A stretch of DNA of 64,000 bases from Paracyclopina nana (lineage: Eukaryota; Arthropoda; Copepoda; Cyclopoida; Cyclopettidae). A model generated the notes under the pieces. It made no database searches, was not told the DNA's origin, and saw only the letters and a program-made list of their open reading frames with translations. The first letter of the stretch is position 1. Each line of letters begins with the position of its first letter. The position numbers were made by a program, and so were the translations under genes. Of this stretch, positions 11,560 through 25,300 are shown piece after piece. The DNA lies in assembly GCA_019096065.1 (NCBI GenBank), contig JAGUCH010000008.1:5833001-5897000 (forward strand), written 5' to 3'.

Positions 11560-11727
11560 TTGGCGTTCGCGCGGAAAAAACATCTAACCGCGTTTCGCGC
11601 CGCGACTCCCCGTTTGACGGAACATTTTGCGCGCCTCGGAAATTTTAGCCCGCGACCGGACACAAAAAAGCCAATCCTATTAGCAGTGCAGTGTCAGTGC
11701 TTCGCTGGATAACATCAGTCATAAAAG
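11560..11727 (+). promoter_or_regulatory. CpG-rich promoter and candidate leader exon for the downstream Beat gene
   Basis: A short CpG-rich patch (11560-11660) contains E2F-like strings TTTCGCGCC and TTTTGCGCGCC. It is followed by the arthropod initiator TCAGT at 11694-11698. A strong splice donor (AAAAG|GTAAGAA) follows, with the exon ending at 11727. A 34-nt untranslated leader exon spliced to the acceptor at 16331-16332 would fit the Beat gene, whose first coding exon is preceded by an excellent acceptor. Assignment to that gene is inferred; no transcript evidence is available here. Nothing else is identified between 11728 and 16332. Confidence 0.4.
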
Positions 11728-14700
11728 GTAAGAATGAACTTTTCTTTAAGACTCCCATAAGCTGTCAAAACGCTTAAATCTTCTCTTTGGAATGATCAGT
11801 GTCAAAATTCAGATTATTGACTCTAGTGTGTGTGGTCTCCTGGTGAGCATTATTCAAGGGTGTCAAAGTCACACATTTCTGAAGTAAACATCAAAATATT
11901 TTCATGAATTGGCCATTATTGCAAATGTGCATGATCAAAATCGAAGGAAAAAAGCGTTGCAACTTCTAACCGCAACATCGATTTCCACGAGACCAACCGC
12001 GTTAATTTTCACCAACCAACAAATCAATCCAGGATTTTAGCCAGAAGTCAGAAACATTTTGCAGTTTCAATCTTCTACGCGCGTGCGTACTTTTGCATTA
12101 AAACTGTGTGACCAATTGAGCTGAATGTGGAGTGAAACTGAGATTTGCCTCAAACTGTTTTGCCAAGATTTGTCAACGACGGAAATCTTAAGCAGATTGC
12201 TTTGAAAAGTTTTTTGTAAGGTTCATTTGTTACTTCGTTAGCTTGAACTTTAAACTGATTTATCAACTAAGCTCAATTAAAGTTTATTTTAATTTTTAAG
12301 AATTACTCTGTGTATCACTTGTATGCTGGTTCATGAAAAAATTCCACTTTATGTTTTATTTGACGCTTTTTTCAGAAGCTTCAAAAGCAATGTGCTAGAA
12401 TAGGATTTTGTCAAAATCACAAATGAACTAAAGTTCCATTGTAGGAAGTGAGAGACACAAGTCAATAATTGTGAGCACACGCGTTGAAAAAAAACACAAG
12501 GGGTCAATTATGGGATGCAATGGCTGTATTTACCCGAGTCACCACAGATCAAGGATGAAAGGTGCAACGTTGTGCTACATTATCATCATTTTCACGGTCC
12601 AAAAAGAGAACCTGTGCTGCGAAAAGCTACCACAAGCCAGCTACAGGAGATAGGTTATCTCTCTATCCTTTCTCGTAAAAATGGCAGCTGCACTCTGATA
12701 ATTTTCCGGAGTAAAAACAGTGGCAACGAAAAATAGGAGCAGCAGCAGCAGGGGAGATAGCAGTAATGAAAATTGGCTGGCATTTCAGCTTATTTGGTGA
12801 TTTTCCAACTTTTCACTTCTGGCAAAAAAAATCCAATATTGTTCTTTACTTCCATGATCTTACTGTAAGCTACTACAGTAAGAAATGCTTTGAAATGAGA
12901 CTTGATTGCAATTGTTCAGCTAAATATACAATGCAAGAAAATGAAATTCACCATTCAAGGAAAAAAGCAGCTTTAAGTCAAGATTTTTCTATTGTTCATC
13001 AATGAACTCTGCCATGTTCTTTTAGGGTCAGGAAATGCTTAATTACCACAAATTAGCAAGCTACAGCAGCAAAAACAACATCCCTCAATGGATCACAATT
13101 TAAGGCTCATAACATCTGTGATGTAATTGACAAAATTGAAATAAATAGGTAAGCAGCCCTAAAAAAAAGGCAATTGAAGGGGTTGCTCTAATTTTCTCAA
13201 ATTGTCCTACTGCTGGAACAGTTGAAATAACAGAGCACAGTGGGAAAAAGCTATTAAGGCAGTCTCACATTAGTTCCTCATAGCTCACACAATATCCCAG
13301 TTTTTGTGGGACACCCTCTAGTATATCTCCTGTTAAAGTTCAAGCTTGGTGGCTCAAATTCACAAAGACAAGACAGAAGCCCTACTAGTTGCCCATATTG
13401 ACTGTAGTGCATTTACACCAGAGATTTTGCACTTGTAGAGCTGCTTCAATTTATGTCAAATTACCCAGATGATATTCCAGAGCTCCAATCACAACAACAA
13501 TTATGGAGTGAAACCAGGTTTTTTAGAGCACTTTTTCTCACAGTGGACCCTGTAGTGGTTCATGTCAAACCATATGGCTACCAAAGTCATCATGATCAAA
13601 AGAGATACTTATCACCATTACTCACTTTTTCACCTTAATGAAGAAATTGAAATCTTCATTAGTTCATTTTTGTCCATTTTTCTTGAGAAAAGTGATTTTT
13701 TGTGATTCAATGTTACACATGCTAGGAAAGCATTTCCTTTGTCAAGGATTGCTCAAAAATAGCACTAATGAATCAATCATCATCAGAAAAAGCCAAATAT
13801 TGACTTTGTACATTTTTGCACTTTTTGATTGTAATGGAGTCGGCTGAACAAATTGAGCAGCGCCATCAATTTCGTCTCGGTCTTGCTCAAGAATCCATTT
13901 TGGTGTTGAATCGTGATGCTTTTGTTAGAGTAACCAACAAGAATGAGAATGATGACACTTTCGTGCAAAGTGCCATGAATGAACACGAGTATATATGCCC
14001 TTCCAAACTGAGCTATTGAGGCATTTTCTGGCCCAATTTGTCTGTTTTTCATGCATGCCACCCAAATTTTGATTTTGTGGTAAAATGTGCCTCTTGTAGG
14101 CATTATTTGGCTATTTATGGCCAACTTTGGCGAAATTTTGAATTGATAATTTTTAGCCTTGTAGCTAACGTGATTATAATTTAGAGCAATGCTTTTGCAA
14201 AATGGGGTTCAAAAGACTCCATATTTTTGGGCGGCTTTGTCTGCGGCTTTTTTTGTATTGTAACAGCGAAAACCTTTTTATTGCACATTTGGTTTGGCTG
14301 ATTAGCCACAGTGCACATCAGAGCTGTCACCAGAGGGCGTGGCTCGATACCCACCCTCTATTGTGGCAAAAATTCCAAAATCACTAGAATAGCGGCACAT
14401 GGGACAAAAGCCACTTTAAACAGTCGCATGTCAAGAAAAGATGATTGATTTGAGCAATTTTACAAAGAAAATCAAATGCATCAGATTTTGATGTGAGAGC
14501 TTTTTTTAACCACCATTCCCACAGTGTGTGTATTCTTCGCTCAGTTTCCTTTTCAAGCAAGCAAAGTAGCGGAAACGCACGTGAGCAAAATTGCCAATTC
14601 TCAAGATTCCACAAAGGGAAAAAGTGGCTGAAAATACCGCACTAATTTGAACAAATCCAGCCAAAGATTGAGTTGAACTGCTATTGGCCAAAGAGTATCT

Positions 14701-16340
14701 GGGCAAATTCAAAGTGTCCCATTTTGGTTTGAATCATCTCGGCAATTCAAATATTCCCTATTACCTATTTTTTCAGAAAATATGCCTTACTATATTAAAA
14801 AATCTTATTTATAGTTTAGTTGGGACAAAGATCAGTCAAATATTTTGCTAAAATAAAAAAATCTTAATTTTGAGAGAGCTTCTTCTTTTTTAAGCCAATT
14901 CAATGGAAGCAGTAAGTAAAAAAGTTATTTTCAGGGTGTAAACCAAGCCTTGTTGCCCTAGAGTGTAAAATGCAAATTGTGGTTAGTTATTGTTGTGGTG
15001 TGAGTACAGCAGTTACTTGGAGTTTCTATGAAAAGAAGTGAAATCAGCAATATAGAGGCTTCAAAAGTGTAGCATACACAGATAGATAAAAAGGCTCTTA
15101 TAAGACTAGGCAATCTGGAAGCAGCCTTTGAAATATCTATGACAAATGAATCTGCCTGTGAGAAAACTTGACCAGTTAGCACAGTGATTTGACAATTTTT
15201 ATATGGAAACTTTTCAAATGTTGTTGTCACCAATGACATGCCAAAACTTCTGTGAGCTCAGCAATGTCACAATACTATGTGCTACAGCTACAAAAGTTCA
15301 GTACAGCAGCATAAATTGGCCTCATTCACGAAAACTAGCTCAATTGACCCCTGTACAAGCCGTTTTTGAGGGCCAAAGCTCATAGAGAAGCTGAGTATGT
15401 AGACAGATAAATTAGACCCTCCATTCAAAGGGTGACTTCACCAACTTTTCCTACATGTACCACCAATAGCAACCCAAAAAAAGGAGTTCATCATTACTGC
15501 CAGTTTCCTTCATTAATTGAAAGGTGAAGTCACAACACAGCACTGAATAAAAGAAACAAAGAGTGACAGAAGAATGTGTTCAGACCAGACAGGAGTTTTT
15601 TCATAAAACTTACTTTTTAGCAACCACGAGTGCAGGTGCACCAATTTGAAATAGAAAAATGTAGCTTGAAGGATACAATTGCTAAGAGGAAAAATCTTGA
15701 ATATGAAATAACAACAGCAAATGCTAAAATTATTAAGCAGATAAATGAAAAACCCTTGTAAAACAGTCCAGCTAATCTCAAGTAGAGCTCAGCTATTCCA
15801 AGCTCTCTGCCTTTTTTCTGTGAATGTTATCACAGTAGCATGTTGCAATGTTTGACACCAAGAGGAGGCAACAAAAAAGTGTGTGTGACATTTGTTTTGA
15901 CTGTGTAATGCCAAAACAGAAGAATCTGATGCATAGACTTTTCTTTGCAAAAAAGAGGGAATATAGCCTGGGATCAGGGCAAACAATGAAAAATGACCCA
16001 AATAAGGGTATATGCTGGTTTCTGAAGAGTAATCTTGTTTCCCCTTCTCTTCCAGATTCTGGACCATGATCATCAATTTGGTTCAATGCTGCTTCTGCTG
16101 CCCTGAAATCAATGGACTTTGACATACTTAAAAATCTTGTTGTTTACACTACATCCATAACTAGAGTTTGATTCAGTGTCTCAGCTGCCAAGCTAAGATG
16201 ATCAAGAGGCAGACAGGAGAAAAGTGAGAAATAAAAAAGAGAGGAAGAAGAAGGAAAAGTTTTACCCCCTTTTGTCTTTTCTCCTGACCATTGGCAACAT
16301 GTGCTCCAGTCCTTGTGTTGCTGTTACTGCAGAAGCCAAA

Positions 16341-19300
16341 ATGTCTTGTTCCTACATCTTTTTAGTCCTCAGCCTGGTTCTTGGTGGTAAGTTGACACAA
16401 TTTTTTCCCTTGCAGTTTGTTCTTCCTATCCTGGCCTGCTACAGCTCAGCAGCTCTTTGTAATTAAGCATCTAACTGGCACCAGAAGTGAGCCCCCAAAA
16501 AAAGTTGGGAAAAAGGGGACATCATGCACACTGGGATGATCAAACCCATTTGCATAACCATAGTAACTTTTTCCATGAGTCAACTTTTTTCATTGTGCCC
16601 TTTTTAATATTAAGCACTTAAAAAATCTTCTTGTATGAGCAGTGGATTTGAAATCAATGAGACTTCCTAGCTGTTCTTAACAATCAGTAGGAGTTTTTGG
16701 CTGTGAAATTATTCGTTTTGCTTAGAGTCAAGGGGGAACACAAAATGGACAAATTTTCTTTCTGCTCTTTTTCCCCTCAGTGCTAAAAATTATGAAAGGG
16801 TTTCTGATTCTACAGAGAAGGCAGCAAGCTTGTCGTTTTGCCACTATAACATCTGCTGAAGTGATTACATGCTTTGATTAAAGTAGCAGTTCTACAGCTA
16901 GTTGTAAAGAATTCTCCATTGAACAATTAGGCTCATAAATCACCAGTGCTCATTGTAAAACAGCCTCTAATTTTCCACTCTCATTTGGCCAATAAAATAA
17001 CCATGCATGCACTATCTTGTAATGACATCAAAACATTGTATATTTGTTACAAATGGCATTAAAATACATCAGTTTGACAATTTTTATAGGGTGTCCCTTC
17101 GAAATGGCTACAATCACATAGACACCCAGTATCCTGGCTAAAAAACGTCAATCTCCTGTTTCCTATTATGAATAGCAAAATATTTGTCAGTCACTAATGA
17201 ACAATGCAGTTGTAACCTCTATCAAACCAGACCACTCTTTTGTTTATAACCTGAGGGCAATTTGGGTATTATGAATGATTGAATGCATTTGGAAATCATT
17301 ATGGCTGTTAAAACAAGTCCAGAAGACTGTAATTGGTCGTGAGAAAATTTCTCATCTGCTAAGTTTTGATACATTACCATTTTTTCTTGAAAAAGGAGAA
17401 ATCTGCAAGGAAAAACGATTGCAAGTACATGTACAACATAGTATGAAAATGAATCAGGTTTTTGCATGTGGTTATTTTGTGGTGTGGCACAAAAAAATGA
17501 ACACACTTCTTTGGCTTATTAAGGCAATTTATGGCTTAAGATGGCAGATTCTAGCCAGATTTCGGATTATGCTCTTAAAAAAAATAATTACACATCTCTA
17601 TTCTAATTAGCTTTTATTTCACTAATTGACTCTTTTCCATAATTTGAGGTTTGGTTGGCAACTTTTATATTACTTAGCTAATTTTAAGGCACTTTGCAGC
17701 GGGCAATGACCAACACACAGTGTCTAGAAATGTTTGGCTTTTTTGAAAATACTTGTAACTGCTTTTTGTGGAAAAAATTGATGCTCCACAAAATAGAAAT
17801 TTTTGATGGTTTGAGCCACAATGCTGCAAGAATTTCTGTAAGGCACACAGAAGAATTAAAAGTCTCATTGCAACCTTGAATGGAAGTGTCAGAAAAAGTT
17901 AGGTAGGAGCAAGAAGCAAAGAGGACTTGGGTAAAAGTTTTATCATCACGCATACATGCGCACAATTATCTTGGCTATTGCAGTCTGACCCTCTGAAAAT
18001 AGTGCAATTACTGCTATCTTGCAATGTTGCCGGAGCAGCCTGTTCATTGTTGTAATTAACCTGAAAAGTACAGTAGAGTGAAACAGCTCAAGGTGCTCAT
18101 TAAGATTCACTCTACCTTACTTCCTTTCAAATGATTTTTCTTTTTGCAACTCTGTTTCAATCCAGGTCGAATTAGGCAATTCAGTGTAATGCTAAATTCA
18201 TTTTTAAACGGCACATTTCCTCAACTCACAAACAAGCTATTCCTTTGAAATAACACTTTAAAAAAAACTGAGGCTTGATTTTGTCAATTTTTTGTATGTA
18301 CTTGACAATGAAGTAAAAATAATTTAATTGCACAAAATGAACGCGGCTTAAAGTGGCGGTAAACAGTTCGTGCTAAGTGGGCATTTCAGCTTATTAGAGC
18401 TCCAGATTTGATAGTCATCTTTGTAAAGCAGAGCAGCACAATGTGGCCATTATTCAGGCAAATGATGGACAGCAAGTTAATTTTCTCTTTTTGTGCTATT
18501 ACGAGCTACTTAACCTTGAGCGCGCGCGCGCGATGTCAGCTGTTTGTTTATACTCATCCACGATGATATATTGCAGTCAAGTCCTCATATCAAAGAATAC
18601 TGTGTTCATCTCCTCAAGTGGAGAGCTTTATGCATATTGCACTTCGCAGGCCACAGGGTCCTGCTAAACAGTTTCAATGCCTCCAATTGGACATAAAAAA
18701 ATTATTTGGAAAGCTCCCATAAAAATAAAAATGTTTGAAAGAAGAATTCCCCTATAGGACGAAGTCCCGAGGGACGTCCCATTTTTAAATTAATTCCATT
18801 ACATTACGATGGCCCTGCCTTGAAGAGACAGCTCGCTTTCCTATTATCATCTTTCAGCGGGCTTTTGTAGTCATAGTCCATCGTAGCCGATCTGTGCAGC
18901 CATGCATATTGCGGAAACGATCAACTCTACTTCTTCCCCAGACAGAATGATGACATTGACTTGTCCATTTTACTGCAGTGCCTATGTACTGTTCTGTGAT
19001 ACTTCAGCGATGATGTGTGGCAAGCTTTTTATTTGCCCGCTCGCATATTCAGTAAGCTAAGCTAAGTAAGGCAATTTGGAAGATCAGAGTTTTTTCCTGA
19101 TCTACAATTTCATTTTTCATCACTAAAATATGACTGAAAAATAATAAATAATGTATAATTTGAAAAATATTTTAAAAGGGTTTAACTGAAAGAAATGATA
19201 TGGAGGAACGTTTGTGCATTATAAAGACGTAGATGAACACTACATTAACCACGTGGTTGGGTGAACTGCAATTTTTGACTCGGTAGTTGTTGTTGTTTGT

Positions 19301-22300
19301 GGCAGCGCATGGATGGCTTTTATGGCCAGCTTAATGCAATGAACCAGATAGACTTCAAATAGAAATAGCTGCTGCCATTTGAGAAGACGAAGAAAAAAGT
19401 CTCGCCCGAGAAGAGAAGTTTTAGTTTTCGCTTGTGTCAGCCTAAAACATGGCAAAGTTCGTGCCCAGCATAGCATTAAGAGATGCATTTACAGACTGTT
19501 GTAGCAGTAGCAGTGCTACATTATGCAGGAATTTACTTTTGCTGCACTCACAACTTGAGAAACGGAAACCACTAAAACAAATTGTGCGTTATGTCTGATT
19601 TTTTCACCAATATCTGATAAGCATGACCACGTGGTTTTTTGCTTGCATGCCTCATTATTTGCAGTGCACGACTCCTTGTTCAGTTTTTATGCTCTATTTA
19701 TATGGCAATTGGTATTTTGGCTCATTCGCATACTCAAAAAAAAGTCAAGTGCATGTAACATGTATGCAGTTCATAGGCAAAGTTTTCATCATTGCACAGC
19801 TCAGCGAAATTGCAATAATCAGCAAGCTGTTACTTTTAAAACTTACTTTCAGTAAAAATTAGAGAAAGTATCATTGCTAATATTCCAAGCTCAATGAAAA
19901 TTCAAATCAATCGACGTAAGTAGAGTTTTCATAAAGACTAATGAATAAAAGTTAGTTTAACTTACCTCAGTTAAAGCTCAAGAATCCCCAACTGAGTACA
20001 TCAGCAAAACTCAGTGGTTTAAGTTGGGGATAAATGAAGAAAATATATCATGCTTCAAAGTAAAAAAAGGCCATTTTTTCGTTTTACTTCACTTAACTTT
20101 TTTGAATTGTGTGATTGACTTACATGCATGTATCAGCAGAGTAGGAATGCTAATTGTTATGAATATGCGCAAGAGGTTTTAAAAAACACTCTTCGCTTTG
20201 TTGTTGCTCCAATACAGATCGCAAAGTGCGATAGGCTTGGTCACGGTTTTCACTTATTAGCCGGCCACGACACAACAATAGATTTTTAAGCATGACCATG
20301 CAATGCACTCAGCTGACAAAACTCACTCGCAAAAAGCCGAATTTAGCAGAAAAATTTAATTAGTCAAACTAACTGTGTGCATTTCTCGCGCCCGACAAAA
20401 GAAACTTGGCAAGAAAAAATTTGCATCTCTTTTTCACGCCTTCAAATTGAAATTTACTTTTTCATTCATGACCTCATTAAAAATATTGTTAGCATAACTC
20501 AGCAGGAAACACGATGATATCCATCTGAAATTGGCCATATTGAAAAATGCTCAGTAAATAAGCAGCTGCTTTCACAATTTGAGCAGATGTGGTGGAACTC
20601 TTTGGTCACCATATTACCATGCTGATGCACAATGGATAATGGAGCCAAACCAGAGCGCGCATCAGCTAGCAAAAGCATGTCCATGCAAAAATGAGGATAT
20701 TGATGATCTTACTTTGCTGACATATTGCAATTTAGCCATTACTTCTATAACTACGCCGTCAAAACCAGAATAATGTCAATTTTTATTTCATGGATTGGCA
20801 TAAGTGATTTTTTCCTTGACTTGACTGACAGCTGATGACAGCTTTCGACTCTGCAGTTAAAAAAGGGCTTTTTTGCTCGAAAAAAGCCAAAAAAGTGGCA
20901 AAAAAGCTAAGTGCTAAAAAATTTGCCATCTAGGCTATTATGGCAAATGACTAAAAACTATAAGTGGAAAAATAGTTTTTTCTTTTTTTTTTCAATTGCC
21001 AAAAAATTCGTCTTTTAAAATGAGCTCAAAGGGAAGAACAACCTACTGTGGACGGGTCATTAGAGCCATAGTGCATAATGGGACTATTAGTCTTCTTTTT
21101 TTGAAGCACAACAACAAACAACAATTGGCAAATAACATACTGGTAGCACTATTAGGGTAGGGGATTTCCAAGGCTCATCTTGGTCCTGTGCTTAAGATAA
21201 GGCACAGTAGCCATTATGGGCTTCTTGCCTTTGCTTGTGGGCTTTAATGCTGTCTCAGCTTGTGGCAACTTTATGAACAGAGAGAGACTTGTCTTTATGA
21301 CCCCCAGATGACAGCTTGGACATATTGCCCGAATATGGATGACATATGCCAAGATTTGTGTTAGTTGGCCAAGGTTATTCTTCTTTTTCTTCAGCAGATG
21401 ATGAAAGAGCTCTCTAATGTAAAAGAAAGCAGTTTTTGAAGTGGATAAAGTTTTTTCCACAAAGTTGCTCTAATGCTTCCAGTCCAGCACACAAATGGCA
21501 CCAAGAATGCCAGTAGTATATGGCAAACAGTCAGCCTTCCCCACACAGAATGTCTCCTCTACTCCTTCAGTTTCTTTTTTTTTTCTTTATATGATTTTCA
21601 TAAAATCCTCAACTTTGGTAAGCAAAAAATTTAGGGCGGCAGAGGAATTTGCCAGGATTTTTTTGTGAAGCTCTTATTTAAAAAACATCAGATATAGAAA
21701 ATCATTTAAATGCTATTTTAAGTGCTATAAGAGTAGCATGCTCCCAATTACAATTCTGAGCTGTTTTCTTTAGTTAGCATAAATGATGAAAAAAAATATT
21801 GTGCACCTTAAAACCTGATAAAAAGAAAAAATCTTGATTGAACAGTCTAGTGAGTTCCCAGTGAAGCTCAGGTTTTTTTTTCGTAGGTTCTTGTACAATG
21901 GTCAAAATAAACATTGGAGTAAAGCATAAAGGTAGAGCTTTGCAATTTAAAAGCTAATAAGGTAGGCTCAAGGAGAAAGCCCCCTCAATTGCCCCATCAT
22001 GATATTAGTGGGGGCCAGTGGTTCAAGTACCTGTGAAGTACATCAAATGTTGGTCGTGCTGAGAATATCTAGAAGAAGCAGTGGCAAAAGAGTCTTGCTG
22101 ATGGTCAATTAAATCTCATCTGGGATTCAGCTCAGGTCTGAATTAACGAGGAGTAAATTGAGCATGCAATTGATGTTCCTGTAATTTACTACATCAAAGT
22201 TGCACCTTGGCTAATTAGACCCCAAGATACTACTTGTATAGTATTTTGAAGGGTGGACATTCCTCTAATTAAGCAGAATCTTTTTGTAGCCCCAGAAAAA

Positions 22301-25300
22301 GGAATGGTGTAGTAACATTGTTGTTAGCAAACAAAAAAGTTTACTCAACTCAATTCCGGTTAAGTGTGGAGTAGCAGAAAAGTTCTCAAGTCTTTTCTCC
22401 AACTCATTTGGCTTTTCAAACTAAGTACATAAGTAGGAAGCTTTCACTCAAGAGCAGCTAGGATATTACTGTGCGACTCCATTCCTACTTGACCAGAAAA
22501 AGGCCAAGTTGGAGTGGAGCTGGGCTCATTTTATTTTATCCTTTTTTCAAAGTCCCAACTTTGTGAGTGAGTAGATATTATGGGTATTGACCTCATCTAA
22601 AAGTGGTTCAAGTGGTTGAGGCCGATGGCCCACTCTAGCAGCAGCCTCAAGCTCCATTCTATTTCCCCCTCAAACTCTTTCATCAGTGGGGATTCTTTAT
22701 AAGCTCCAAAATTTCATAGCAGCCCAAAACTTTGATGCAGCAGCTGCCAAAATGGACGATGATATTTTTTTTTTCACTCTCAAAAGAAAAGTTTCTTTGA
22801 AATGACGTATAATTCAGCGCATTGCATAATTCTGCTATGCTATAGTTCATTCCTAGCTGATTGAATAAAATTCCATATCAGTAAACTGAACCTGAAAACA
22901 AGTGATACTGAAAGCCAAATGTAAGAATTGCATCCAATCTCAATGTCCCTTTTCAAAAGTGTCATAGAATGCAATAAGTGAAATTGAACTAGAGCACTTC
23001 ATGAAGATGATGATGTCATGCATTGCATGATCAAGTACGTACTTTTTAGTGCAAAAAAGGAAATGATCTAAAAGTGACCAGAAAATGTTTGTTGACTTAA
23101 ACATAAAACGCATTAATACTTTAAATCTTTAGTTCAGCAGCCCTTATCAGTACATCAGATTAAATGCAGCCGCTCTTTTGCCCGTTTTTAAAAGTATTTA
23201 TTCCCTGATTGAGCTCTATTTTAATTCAGTTCAGTGAAGCTTTTAACAAGTAACACTGAAAGCCAAAGGGAAGAACTGCATCCACTGTTAATTTGCTGGC
23301 CCTTTTTCAAAGTGTCATGGAATGCAACATGTGAAATTGAACTAGGGGACTTCAAGTAGATGGCGATGTCATGCAATGATTGACAGATGGGCCATAATTT
23401 CAGTTTATGAACTTCATAAAGTGAGAGCCAGCTTTGCAAGGGGGAGAAGTAATATCCAGGATGAAAAGTGATTAAGCTAGGCAAATACTAGTCAACATTC
23501 ATAAAGTGCTACCCCCTTAAAATGGAGCAACTTTTCAAGACTGAAGATAGAGTCAAGTGGGCTGAATGTATTTACTTGAGACTTTCCCCCATTTGTTGTT
23601 ATGCTTCTGCGTGGAAATACGGTTAGTCCATTAAAGACTGTACTTTATGCTGCTCACAGTGGGAAAAGCCTGCTTAAAATCACCAATTTTGCCCAATTCT
23701 AAAATTAGTCATAAAAAATAGACTTTTCAATGAGCAATTTAGGAATGCCAAAAACTAAGAGGACTTTTTAAAAAAGAGATGCTCTTAATGTCCCACAGAG
23801 TTGATCCCACTGCTATACAACCCCCAATGTAATCCTCAATTTTGTGTATGGGGCCAAATGCACTCTTAAAGCTCAAAAGAAAAGTTTTTTGTAGCAGCAA
23901 CATTTTTTATTAGCCTAATGGCAAAGCCACTACTACAGCTATTCTGCAACTTTTTCCTCCCCTTGACAAACAAGAAGAAGCTGAAGCAGCTGAGTGTTTA
24001 CAAAATTCAGCACTAATGATTCATTTCAACCGCAAAAACAGGTGCTTTGATGTTCTTGAAACAATTTGTCTTTCTCTGAAGAAGAATGATGGAAATCAGT
24101 CTTGACCAAGATTCCCCTATACTTTACAAATGGGAAAACTTTTAAGCTACTCAGATTTACTGAGGGAAATCCCCGTAATGAATACCTTTATAAGATACCA
24201 GTTTTTGGTACCAGATGGCTCTGTGCAAATCAATAAGCTGAAAATACCCAGACTTTGCCCAAAGATACTGTCTTTATTTTTCTGCATTTGTCTTTCATCA
24301 CTTTTTTCTGCTAAACATTAATGTGATTGGCCTATTTCACCAAAAAACTGAGCAAAAACGCCAAAATGAGCTTTGTTTTGCCCATGAACTGTTACTGTTA
24401 TTTTTTGCCATTTTTTCATGGAACTAACTGTTTTCAAGCTATATTTTAGTTTGTCACCAAAACTAGCCAAAGCAGCAGCCAAAATCTATGTTTAGGGCTC
24501 TTCTGGCAACTCCTCTTGTTTTTGCCAAAAATGGCTGACATTAATGATTCCACATTGGTTCAGCTTGACTGATTCGAAATTTGCACTGTGTGTGAGTGTG
24601 CCATGAGTGCACGCGTACTTAGTGGTGGACTCTTTGATAGAGCATGATTGATCTTTCCCTCATTAACCACATCAAACCAGCAGCATGTCCGGAACGACGA
24701 GCTAGAAAGTTGGCTGAAACCTAAGATTTGATCTGGTATCACTTATCATTATTAGTATATTGCTTTACCTGTTTCCATTAGCAGTCAAGAAATTCCCATG
24801 ACAATTGAATTGTGGGACCTGCATTCATTATGGTTAAAACTGCCTCAACCATTAATTGTTTCACCATCAATAACAAAGCAGATGTTTGTTGTACCATACC
24901 CCTTTTCCTGTGGGCTAATTGAACCCTTCCACCTTGCTATTTGTGTCCAAAATTGAAAAATTGACTGATGACTGGGCACAGGAGGGGGCTAAATTCACAA
25001 AAGTGTTGAAATAAAAAGGTGCAAAATGCCACCACACCTTTGATTTCAAGGCTATCTTTAATCAAACACGTTTGATTACAATTTTTTTTTCATTGATTTT
25101 TTTTTAAGCTCAAAATGGGAGCTCCTTATCAAGGAAACCCACTCAAAAAATCAAGTACTCTTATCACTCAGCATCCTCATGAATTTCAATGGAATGAAAA
25201 CACTTCCAATTTAAGTTAGTGCTGATTCTTTTACTAATCTCTTAATTATCTATGATTGATGGTAGGGAAAAGTACACTCATTTGGAATAATAGTTCCCTA

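Noticed and set aside
18745-18785. Short GC palindrome GTCCCGAGGGAC, considered as a ribozyme
   Set aside because: No CTGATGA core or other hammerhead elements are nearby.
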